Of a stretch of DNA of 34,487 nucleotides, positions 11,813 to 19,265 are shown one piece after another. The DNA is taken from contig CAKTCN010000034.1 of the NCBI GenBank assembly GCA_934539295.1, positions 1-34,487 on the forward strand. The letters run 5' to 3'. Within the stretch, counting starts at the first letter, position 1; each line of letters starts with the position of its first letter. Source of the DNA: an uncultured Allosphingosinicella sp. (lineage in GTDB: Bacteria > Pseudomonadota > Alphaproteobacteria > Sphingomonadales > Sphingomonadaceae). A model generated the notes under the pieces. That model worked only from the letters and a program-made list of their open reading frames with translations. It was not told where the DNA came from and ran no database searches. The translations under genes were made by a program, and so were the position numbers.

Positions 11813-13606
11813 CTAAGGCCGCTGTAGGTCTGCCGGCTCGGCATAGGTGCCGACCAGTTCGCCCCGTGCCACCACGTGGCCGCGGACCGCTTCAAGGAGC
11901 TGGTCGCGAGTCGCGCCGAGGGGCAAGTCGAGCACGCGGTCGAGCGCGAGCAGTTGGAAATGGTAGCGATGCGGCCGGTCGCCCTTGGACGGGCGCGGCC
12001 CATACCAGCCGACGCGGCCGGACGAGGTCGCTCCCTGCATGATGCCCTCGAGCGGTCCGCCCTTGAGGCGGTCGCGCTCCTGAAGGCCAGCGGGAAGCTG
12101 GGTTGTGCCGGCGGGGATATTCCAAGCGACCCAATGCACCACCGGCTTCGGTTCCGCGGCATCGGGGTCCTCCATGACGATGGCATAGGATTTCGCGCCC
12201 GGCACCGCGGCCCAACGCAGAGCGGGCGAGATGCCGAGCCCATATTCGCTATGCTCGCGCGGGATGGTTCCGTCTGCTTGGAATGCGTCCGCGTCGATCC
12301 TGATCGCCTGGCGGTTGCGGGCGTGCGTCTCCGGCCGTTGCAGCGCTAAGGGCACGTTCGATCCCCGCGCGGCCTGCTCCTGCATCGGTCCGGCGGGTGG
12401 CGCATAGGGTGCCGCGTTGCCCTGAGCGCCGTCGTAGGTGACCCGGTACAGCACGCCATTGGCGTCATCGGAGAACAGGATTGATCCGTCCCGCATAACG
12501 GCGATGCCTGACAAACGGCCATAATGGGCAGTGCCGTCGCGGCTCATGAAGCCCGATGCGAAAGTCTCGATGCGCGTTGCCCGGCCGTTCGCGTCGAAGC
12601 GAATGCGCGCAAGCTCGTATCCCGATGCCGGCTTGCGGTTCCAACTGCCGCGCAGCGCCACGAAGGCATCGCCCGCCACGTCCGGGCCGAAGCCGCCGCC
12701 CGGATGGAACGCCATCTGCATGCCCGCACTATGCGCCACGTGCATCAGCACCGGATTAGTGGAGGCGGCCGCCCATTGTGCGCCGGTCACACCGCCGGGC
12801 GGTTCGTCCTGTGGGTTCAGCTGGCCGTTCTCGAAAACGTAAGGCCAGCCAAAGCGCTTGTCGCGCTCGAGCCTGTTCAGTTCTTCACGCTGCAGGTCGT
12901 TGCCGAGCCAGTCGATGCCCTGGTCCCACCCCCACAGCTCGCCGGTACGCGGATGCCAGCCGAAGCCGATCGTGTTGCGAAGCCCCGATGCCCAGATCGT
13001 CCGCTTCTTGCCGTCCAGGCTGGCACGCAGGATCGTTGCATTCTCCTGGCTGGATTCGTCGCACGCGTTACACGTCGACCCAGCGCTGATGTAGAGCATT
13101 CCGTCCGGCCCCACCGCGAGCGTGCGGTTGAGGTGCTGGCCGGCATCGGGCAGGTCGTCGATCAGCGTTTCGGCTGCGCCGAGCCCTCCGTCGGCACGGA
13201 TCGGCGCGCGGAATACCTCGCGCGCGCTCATGAAATAGAGCATGCCGCCATGGATGGTGAGGCCGTGCAGCCCAGGTCGGTTGACGACCACCTGAGGCGG
13301 GCCGTCCGCACGGCCGTCGCGGTTGCGATCGGAAAGGCGGATAATGTCCGCCTCCGAGCGGCGGCTGACATAGACATCGCCGTTCGGCGCCACCGCGATC
13401 ATGCGCGTGTTGCCGAGATCGCTGGCCCAGACACTTGCGCGATATCCGCGTGGGAGCTTGATCTCGCTCGCGAAGTCAGCGCCCGGCTTGCGCGAAGTCA
13501 GCTCATAGAAATGGGCATCCACCGGTCGCTTGTCGTCATCCTCCGGGCTGCTCTGAGCCAGAGCGGGCGTGGCTAGTAGGACGTAGGCAAGCAGTACGGC
13601 CTTCAT
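11813..13606 (-). CDS. Sorbosone dehydrogenase-like beta-propeller fused to a YbhB/PEBP domain
   Basis: A 597-residue exported protein with signal peptide MKAVLLAYVLLATPALAQ. Residues about 40-400 form a six-bladed propeller of the PQQ-dependent glucose/sorbosone dehydrogenase type: LPRGYRASVWASDLGNTRMI, GLHGLTIHGGMLYF, NRTLAVGPDGMLYISAGSTC (followed by an NACDE CxxC pair), GLRNTIGFGWHP, and HFGRLSGIAV-type and ILFSDDANGVLYRV ends. Residues about 430-590 are a YbhB/YbcL (PEBP, Raf-kinase-inhibitor-like) domain with SPALRWAAVPGAKSYAIVMEDPDA, HWVAWNIPAGTTQLP and HRYHFQLLALD. The reaction and substrate are unknown; a periplasmic PQQ sugar or aldose oxidation is an inference from the family. GGAA lies just before the ATG at 13606. 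Confidence 0.88.
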   Translation of the reverse strand: MKAVLLAYVLLATPALAQSSPEDDDKRPVDAHFYELTSRKPGADFASEIKLPRGYRASVWASDLGNTRMIAVAPNGDVYVSRRSEADIIRLSDRNRDGRADGPPQVVVNRPGLHGLTIHGGMLYFMSAREVFRAPIRADGGLGAAETLIDDLPDAGQHLNRTLAVGPDGMLYISAGSTCNACDESSQENATILRASLDGKKRTIWASGLRNTIGFGWHPRTGELWGWDQGIDWLGNDLQREELNRLERDKRFGWPYVFENGQLNPQDEPPGGVTGAQWAAASTNPVLMHVAHSAGMQMAFHPGGGFGPDVAGDAFVALRGSWNRKPASGYELARIRFDANGRATRIETFASGFMSRDGTAHYGRLSGIAVMRDGSILFSDDANGVLYRVTYDGAQGNAAPYAPPAGPMQEQAARGSNVPLALQRPETHARNRQAIRIDADAFQADGTIPREHSEYGLGISPALRWAAVPGAKSYAIVMEDPDAAEPKPVVHWVAWNIPAGTTQLPAGLQERDRLKGGPLEGIMQGATSSGRVGWYGPRPSKGDRPHRYHFQLLALDRVLDLPLGATRDQLLEAVRGHVVARGELVGTYAEPADLQRP

Positions 13607-13793
13607 GGGAGTTCCTTCGAGAACGGCAGCGCTAGAATGCGCAACGGCGCAAAACGATGCGCGACCGTGCCGACCTATTTGGCGTGAGGCTCCTCGAGCC
13701 TTGGTCGGCCTGTACCAGTCGGCGCGTCCACCTTGCGCACTCCCACCTTAAAATGCCAAGGATAGCGTCACCCATTCAACTCCTCGCACTTAG
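13607..13793. other. Intergenic region upstream of the kinase reading frame
   Basis: A spacer between the propeller gene (leaving leftwards) and the histidine kinase frame. The plus-strand ORF at 13657-13953 has no recognisable family and runs out of frame over sequence that encodes the kinase N-terminus in another frame. I therefore treat it as spurious. Base composition drops in GC from here rightwards, suggesting the edge of an acquired segment. No clear promoter or repeat was seen. Confidence 0.4.
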
Positions 13794-15473
13794 CCCCGCG
13801 CCCATCCTGCCATCAGGGAACAGCTCATTAAGTACGGTCAAGATAGCGGAGCGGATGATTTCGCACTTCAATCTGCGGCCCTGGCTTTCCTTCGCGATGG
13901 CGGGAACGCAACAGCCGAGATCCTTGAACTCGACTGGATCAACTCGCCCTTAGGCGTCCCGGCAGAATGGCCTCAATGCCTGAAAGTGGCGCTCGGAATG
14001 CTTCTGCATTCCGAGCAAGCACAGGTGCTGATGTGGGGAAGGGATCTGATAACCTTCTATAACGATGGTTATCGACCTCTCATGGGCACGGCCTTCGCTA
14101 AGGGAATAGGGCGCCGATATCCCGAGTTTCGGCCTGATGTCTGGCCATCTATTCGCAACTTCATCGAAGACGCATTCAATGGTCGGGGCAGATCGGTAAC
14201 CGACATTCCGATCACCTTGCGGCGCTCGGGCCAAGACGAGCAAGCCTGTTTTACCTTCACCTATGTTCCTATTTTCAACGAGGTAGGGGAGATAGGCGGG
14301 GTTCTTGGAACCATCATCGAGACGTCGGCGCAGGTGACTCTGAGAGATCGCCTTGCGCGCGAGAACAAGCGCTTCAAGGATCTTTTCGGACAGGCACCGA
14401 CCTTCCTTGCAGCACTTAGCGGGCCGGAGCACGAGTTTGAATTCGCGAACCCAGCCTTCTTCGAGCTGGTGGGTCGCACCGATCTGATCGGTAGGCGCGT
14501 GGTTGATGCGATGCCGGAGATGGTCGACCAAGGTTTCATCGACATATTGGACGAGGTTTATCGAACAGGTCAGCCCTTTATAGGGCGCGGCGTGAAGGTC
14601 ACCTTCGCGCGGGAAGGCGTCGGCCTCACCGAGCATGTGGCGGATTTCGTCTACCAGCCCATGTACGATGAAGATGGGATGGTCCGTGGCATTCTATCTC
14701 ACGGCTTCGACGTAACGGAGGAGCATCGGGCCAAAGCAGCCGCCGAAGCCCTTCAGGCGGAGCTCGTGCAGGCCTCACGCTTGGCTGCCATGGTCACCAT
14801 GGCCTCATCGCTTGCGCATGAGCTCAATCAACCCCTGAGCGCGTCGAGCACCTATTTGGCAGCTTCCACCAGATTGCTGGAAATGCCGCAACCGGACGTC
14901 GGCGATGCAGTGGAAGCCATCGGCATGGCGTCGGCACAGATCAAGCGAGCTGGAGAGATCATCAAGCGTGTACGGGCGATGATCGGACAACGCGCGGTTC
15001 CCACGAAAGCGGTTGATGTCGCGCAACTCCTTCGCAACAGCCTTCGTCTGGTTCGCACATCAGGTATATGCTCTGGAGTGGCAATCGACGACGACGGCGT
15101 TCCGAGTGGTCTCAGCGTCACCGGCGACGATGTCCAGTTGGAGCAGGTCCTCTACAATCTCGTGCGAAACGCCTGCGAGGCGACGATTGGAATTGCGAAC
15201 CGGCGTGTCTCGGTCACCGCCATATCTGATGAGGGGCGGATCAGCATCGAAGTGGCAGATAATGGACCGGGCGTTCCCCTCGAGATGGAGAAGGGCGCCT
15301 TTGATGCGTTCAAATCCTCGAAAAAGGGTGGTCTTGGCGTGGGACTGGCAATTTGCCGAACCATGATCGAGGCGTTCGACGGAAATCTCTACGCGCGCAA
15401 TCGCGAGACGGGCGGGGCGGTCGTAGGGTTCACTTTGCCTGCAGCCTCAAAAGTAGCAGCGCTATCAGGCTAA
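13794..15473 (+). CDS. PAS-domain sensor histidine kinase (start uncertain, 5' end possibly damaged)
   Basis: From the GTG at 13986 the product is 495 residues, but the conserved N-terminal PAS region begins earlier. In-frame codons from about 13886 read FLRDGGNATAEILELDWINS then PLGVPAEWPQCLKVAL, typical of these kinases. No ATG, GTG or TTG lies between the in-frame stop (13791-13793) and 13986, so either a rare start is used or the true start is lost. Domains: PAS (LITFYNDGYRPLMG), a second PAS (LFGQAPTFLAALSGPEHEFE), a HisKA-like helix pair with His278 in SLAHELNQPLSAS (counted from 13986), and an ATPase domain with NLVRNACEA, ADNGPGVP and GGLGVGLAICRTMIEAFDG. No membrane helix and no adjacent response regulator, so it is an orphan soluble kinase. 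Codon use is less GC-rich than in housekeeping neighbours. Confidence 0.8.
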   Translation, partial: PRAHPAIREQLIKYGQDSGADDFALQSAALAFLRDGGNATAEILELDWINSPLGVPAEWPQCLKVALGMLLHSEQAQVLMWGRDLITFYNDGYRPLMGTAFAKGIGRRYPEFRPDVWPSIRNFIEDAFNGRGRSVTDIPITLRRSGQDEQACFTFTYVPIFNEVGEIGGVLGTIIETSAQVTLRDRLARENKRFKDLFGQAPTFLAALSGPEHEFEFANPAFFELVGRTDLIGRRVVDAMPEMVDQGFIDILDEVYRTGQPFIGRGVKVTFAREGVGLTEHVADFVYQPMYDEDGMVRGILSHGFDVTEEHRAKAAAEALQAELVQASRLAAMVTMASSLAHELNQPLSASSTYLAASTRLLEMPQPDVGDAVEAIGMASAQIKRAGEIIKRVRAMIGQRAVPTKAVDVAQLLRNSLRLVRTSGICSGVAIDDDGVPSGLSVTGDDVQLEQVLYNLVRNACEATIGIANRRVSVTAISDEGRISIEVADNGPGVPLEMEKGAFDAFKSSKKGGLGVGLAICRTMIEAFDGNLYARNRETGGAVVGFTLPAASKVAALSG

Positions 15474-15489
15474 AAATCCGGCAAGGAAA

Positions 15490-15577
15490 GGCTTGGCTGC
15501 CTCCAAGCCACTGAAAGCGCTTCGCAGCAGCGACGCGTCTGCTTACTTGCTTTAACATCAAAGCGTGCAGCTTTGAT
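15490..15577 (+). other. Two hairpins after the histidine kinase gene
   Basis: GGCTTGG at 15490-15496 pairs with CCAAGCC at 15503-15509 (six-base loop), 17 bases past the kinase stop. Further on, ATCAAAGC at 15557-15564 pairs perfectly with GCTTTGAT at 15570-15577 (five-base loop). Neither is followed by a U-run. They could act as weak transcript ends or as a protein-binding palindrome. They open a stretch to about 16150 with no confident gene. Confidence 0.35.
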
Positions 15578-15757
15578 CAGCTTGAACTCTTTCGCTGCGT
15601 ACGCTGAGTAACTCACCTCCTACGGAATTCGAACTACCTGCCGGTCAGCTTTGGCACGTCGAACACCAGATAGCATCAAGTCGGCGGACAGGAAGCTACC
15701 GACCCACTTTTGCACCTGGACAGACAGGCATATGGGCGTTTCGGTCACAAGCGGCAG

Positions 15758-16068
15758 CTAACCATCTGTGGACGTCCCTCCGGGTGCAAGGTTTTCTTGA
15801 GGTTCTGACATGTAGTCGGATGCTGTCGTCTGTACGGCCTGTGATGCAGCGGTAAGCTGCTGGCCCGTATGGGAGTTCGCGAACTGGAACCACATTATCA
15901 ACTGCGTGCTCGTAGCACGGTGGGAAGCCCTGGTTCTTCCGGCCCCGTCTCGTCGACGTTGCGAACCGGACTGATCATATTCGCTCCTCAGGCATTCACG
16001 TCCCCATCCCCAAGACTTGCACACCCGCGATACGTAGGTTCGTAGTAGTCGCCTTCCTTGCCCTTCAT
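15758..16068 (-). other. Possible run of three very small ORFs on the minus strand
   Basis: Reading leftwards: 16068-15988 (26 residues, MKGKEGDYYEPTYRGCASLG start), 15978-15898 (26 residues, MISPVRNVDETGPEEP start) and 15895-15758 (45 residues, MWFQFANSHTGQQLTAASQA start). The second has a strong GAGGAG ribosome site seven bases before its ATG, and the first ends at that site. The third starts two bases after the second stop. No family is recognised and chance cannot be excluded. The surrounding region has no other confident gene and may be degraded sequence. Confidence 0.25.
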
Positions 16069-16153
16069 CCCCCGATCGGGGTAGGCTCATGAAAACGCCG
16101 TCCTTCCCGAGCCGCGCGCAGGGCAAGAGGAGGCAGCAACGGGGGGTGTGCAT

Positions 16154-17219
16154 GTGATCGACGAGGCTGCGGCCTTCATGCGGCTCCGGCCGGCGGCTGA
16201 GACTCGGCGCTCAAGGATTTGGCGCGCGCGACCCGCTCGGGACGCATGCAGTTGCTGGGCGTTGGCGGCGCCCATCTGATCCCATTCAATTGGACCACCG
16301 ACTGCCCCGGCCGCTTCGTCGAAGGTTTTGTCGAGATTGGTGGGGGCGATCCAGCGCTTACTTGGCGCATCGCTGCGTCTGATGCACCGCTCGTCGTGAC
16401 GAGCGAGGATGATTATGACCGTGTCAGGAAGGAGATGGACTGCGGCATTCACAACGACTTCGCCGCGCAGTTTGATCTGCCGTTCGGTTGCCAGACCGTT
16501 TTGTACCAGGAGGACGGCATGTTCATCGGCCTGGCGGCGCTCAGGTCGCATTCGGACGGTCGCACCAGCGCGACCGATAGTGCCGTTTTCGGAACAGTAG
16601 CGCCTCACGTTCTCGCCGCCATACGGATGCAAAAGGCTATCGAGCATCAGGGCGCGCAACTGGCCGCCGGCTTGCTTGGCTCCATGCGATCGATTGGCTT
16701 CATCCTCGACGGGCAGGGCAGAGTGGGCGCGCTGACGCCATCTGCCGAGAACTGGCTGTCCGCGGGTGCCGACCTGCGACTATCGGGCAGCAGTTTGCGG
16801 GCGTGCCGGCCCGCCGAAGATCGGTTATTGCAACAGGCTCTCGCAAAGATAGTCGGGCAAAGCTACGCGGAACCCGAACGGCTTTGGCTCGGACGTGGCG
16901 ATCCTGCATTGTGCGAGATCTTCGCCCTGCCGGGCCGCTAATGGAGTCTGCGCTTCGAGCCGCGCGCGCTTGTTGTGATCCGCCCACCGAGCGAACTGGA
17001 CGGTGAACGTGGGGACCTGCTCAAGTCCGTGCTGAACGTCACGAGCGCCGAGGCCGACATCGCATTGCGCATGGTCAGGGGCACTCCCGCGAAGCGATTG
17101 CCCAGGCACGCGGCGCCACACCGGCAACCGTGAACGCCCAATTGAAGACGATCTTCCGCAAGTCGGGCGCAGATCGGGAAGGTGAGCTCATCGCCTCGAT
17201 CAACAAACTGTTGCGGTGA
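16154..17219 (+). pseudogene. LuxR-type transcriptional regulator, broken by a stop and frameshifts
   Basis: The longest intact frame (TTG at 16219 to the TAA at 16939-16941, 240 residues) looks like the sensor part of a LuxR-family regulator (ARATRSGRMQLLGVGGAHLI, then DGRTSATDSAVFGTVAPHV). Translation past the in-frame TAA continues the family pattern: WSLRFEPRALVVIRPPSELD, then VTSAEADIALRMVRG, the start of a LuxR helix-turn-helix. A one-base loss near 17079-17083 shifts the rest to the frame reading HSREAIAQARGATPATVNAQ and LKTIFRKSGADREGELIASI, ending at 17219. A further possible shift near 16200 would add VIDEAAAFM upstream from 16154. With a nonsense codon and at least one shift before the DNA-binding domain, the gene is inactive as read. 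Confidence 0.8.
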
Positions 17220-17269
17220 GGAGCCGACATACAATGAACAGGCGGGCAGTGAGGCTTACTCGCCAACTA

Positions 17270-17961
17270 TGGGCTGCCTAGACCCATCAAACTCAGACAC
17301 CTACTCGGTGGGCGGCAAGGTGAGGGTCCGCTGGATCACCCAGGAGCAGGCCGAACGGCTGCTAAAGTGAACTGACCGAGCATCAGCGTGACGCGGTGGC
17401 GTTTGCGCTCGCGACGGGGCTCCGCCAAGGCAATGTGCTCGGTCTCACCTGGGATCGGGTCCAGCTCAGCCGGCGGATAGCCACGGTTGAGCATGGCGAT
17501 ACGAAGAATGGCGATGCCTTAGGGGTCCCATTCAACGATCTCGCCATGGCTGTGCTCCAGCGGCAGATGGGCAAGCACGAAAGCCATGTGTTCACCTTTC
17601 GGGGCGAGCCGCTCCGGTCCGCGACACCAGGACGTGGCGCAAGGCATTGGCGGCATGTGGAATCACCAATTTCCGCTGGCACGATCTGCGGCACACCTGG
17701 GCAAGCTGGCTTCGGCAGAATGACGTGCCCACCTGGGTGCTTCAGGAGCTGGGCGGCTGGTAGTCGGAGACGATGGTGCGCCGCTATGCGCATATGTCAG
17801 TCAAGCACTTGCAGCCCTACGCCGACCAGCTGATCTTTTCGCCGCAAATCAACCACGCCGAAGAAGCGCGGAAATCTGCGGAAGTCCATGGCACAGAATC
17901 ACCTACACCCGTTCCTAAAGTCGGACTGAGGATCGTCGTCAAGGATGGCGTAAGATGTTGA
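17270..17961 (+). pseudogene. Tyrosine recombinase (phage-type integrase) remnant
   Basis: Pieces of an integrase catalytic domain are spread over three frames. RVRWITQEQAERLLK (to about 17367) is followed in another frame by ELTEHQRDAVAFALATGLRQ and GNVLGLTWDRVQLSRRIATV, with the first catalytic Arg. After a shift near 17620 comes [31 protein letters not shown] (His and Arg of the HxxR box) and [12 protein letters not shown] at 17761-17763 interrupts the gene just before SETMVRRYAHMSVKHLQPYA, which holds the catalytic Tyr. The N-terminal arm-binding and core-binding domains are not recognisable. The remnant ends 17 bases from the 3' end of tRNA-Lys, the usual place for such an integrase gene. 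Confidence 0.88.
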
Positions 17962-17977
17962 CTGTAAAGGAAGAAGG

Positions 17978-18053
<76 letters not shown>

Positions 18054-18152
18054 ATGCCTGAGGGGCAATGCCTGAAGGAGCGATGTCGTTCCGGCGTGGC
18101 AGCCCTTTAGCTAAGACAAATGGGGGATGCAACGGCCTATTTCAGGCAAATG

Positions 18153-19265
18153 TCATAATCTGCCCTGATCGCGCTGGTTGTTGCGGTGGATGGACATGAG
18201 AATGCCAAGGCAGATCATCACCGTCAGCATCGCCGACCCGCCATAGGAAAAGAGCGGGAGCGGAATGCCGACGACGGGCGCGAAGCCCATCACCATCAGC
18301 AGGTTGATGGCGAAGTAGAAGAAGATCGTCATGGTGAGCCCGCCAGCCGTGAGCCGTCCGAACCGCCCCTTGGTATCGAGCGCCACGCTTGTGCCCCACT
18401 TGAACAGGTAAGCGAAGGCGGCGATCAGCAGCAGGCCGGGTATCAGACCCCATTCCTCGACCATGGCGGGGAAGATGAAGTCGGTATGCTGCTCGGGCAG
18501 ATATTGAAGGTGGCTCTGCGTTCCGTTCAGGAACCCCTTGCCGCCGAGTCCGCCCGAACCGATCGCGATCTTGGACTGCGTGATGTGGTAGCCGGCGCCC
18601 AGCGGATCGTCTTCCGGGTTGAGGAAGATGAGCAGACGCTTCTGCTGGTGCGGCATCAGGAAGGAGAAGCCGAGCGGCACCGCTACGAGCACCGCCGCCA
18701 ACCCGCCCAGGAAGAGGCGCAGCGGCAGGCCGGCCAGGAACATCACGCACACGGCCGAAAAGATGAGCAGCGTCGCCGTGCCGAGATCGGGCTGGAGCAG
18801 GATCACGCCGGCCGGGAACGCGGCCATGAGCGCGGCCGGCCAGATGGCGGAGAATTTGCGGATCTCGCCCGCGGGCAGGCGCTGGTAGAAGCCGGCCATG
18901 CACAGGACCACGATCGGCTTCATCAACTCGGATGGCTGGATACGGATCGGGCCGAACTCCAGCCAGCTCTTGGCACCGCCACCGAGGGTGCCGAATATCT
19001 GCACGACGAACAGCAACAGCATGACCGCGCCGTAAGCAGGCCAGGCATAATCGCGATACGTCTCGGGCCGGATGTAGGACATCACCACGGCGCCGCCCAG
19101 GAAGACGAAGAAGCGCGCGATGTGATTGAATGCCCATGGCTTCATCGACCCACCCGCGGCCGAATAAAGGGCGACGGCGCCGAACATGCCGATTGCGATC
19201 ACGACGATCAGCATACCCCAGGGAAGGCGGGCGATCGGCGCCGGGACGAGCGACGTGGTCGTCAC
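18153..19265 (-). CDS. rodA: Rod shape-determining peptidoglycan polymerase RodA
   Basis: A SEDS-family glycosyltransferase that polymerises lipid II into glycan strands for lateral-wall growth, together with PBP2. The 370-residue product has about ten membrane helices. It has the family signatures SWLEFGPIRIQPSELMK, AAFPAGVILLQPDLGTATLL, QSKIAIGSGGLGGKGFLNGT (with the catalytic-region loop QHTDFIFPAMVEEWG) and GFAPVVGIPLPLFSYGGSAM. The GTG start at 19265 overlaps the PBP2 gene stop as GTGA, indicating translational coupling. A longer frame upstream lies inside mrdA and is not used. Confidence 0.95.
   Translation of the reverse strand: MTTTSLVPAPIARLPWGMLIVVIAIGMFGAVALYSAAGGSMKPWAFNHIARFFVFLGGAVVMSYIRPETYRDYAWPAYGAVMLLLFVVQIFGTLGGGAKSWLEFGPIRIQPSELMKPIVVLCMAGFYQRLPAGEIRKFSAIWPAALMAAFPAGVILLQPDLGTATLLIFSAVCVMFLAGLPLRLFLGGLAAVLVAVPLGFSFLMPHQQKRLLIFLNPEDDPLGAGYHITQSKIAIGSGGLGGKGFLNGTQSHLQYLPEQHTDFIFPAMVEEWGLIPGLLLIAAFAYLFKWGTSVALDTKGRFGRLTAGGLTMTIFFYFAINLLMVMGFAPVVGIPLPLFSYGGSAMLTVMICLGILMSIHRNNQRDQGRL

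Noticed and set aside
12524..13576. A 350-residue plus-strand open frame opposite the propeller/PEBP gene
   Set aside because: It is antisense to a well-supported gene, with low-complexity Arg/Ala composition and no family.
13657..13953. A 98-residue plus-strand ORF before the kinase
   Set aside because: Its 3' half overlaps, in another frame, codons that clearly encode the kinase N-terminus, and it has no family signature.
16087..16659. A 190-residue minus-strand ORF over the LuxR remnant
   Set aside because: The plus strand carries clear LuxR homology here; the minus frame is a shadow.
13607..17977. An attL copy of the tRNA-Lys 3' end within the island
   Set aside because: I looked for GGTTCGAGCCCTAG and its complement to the left and found no convincing second copy.
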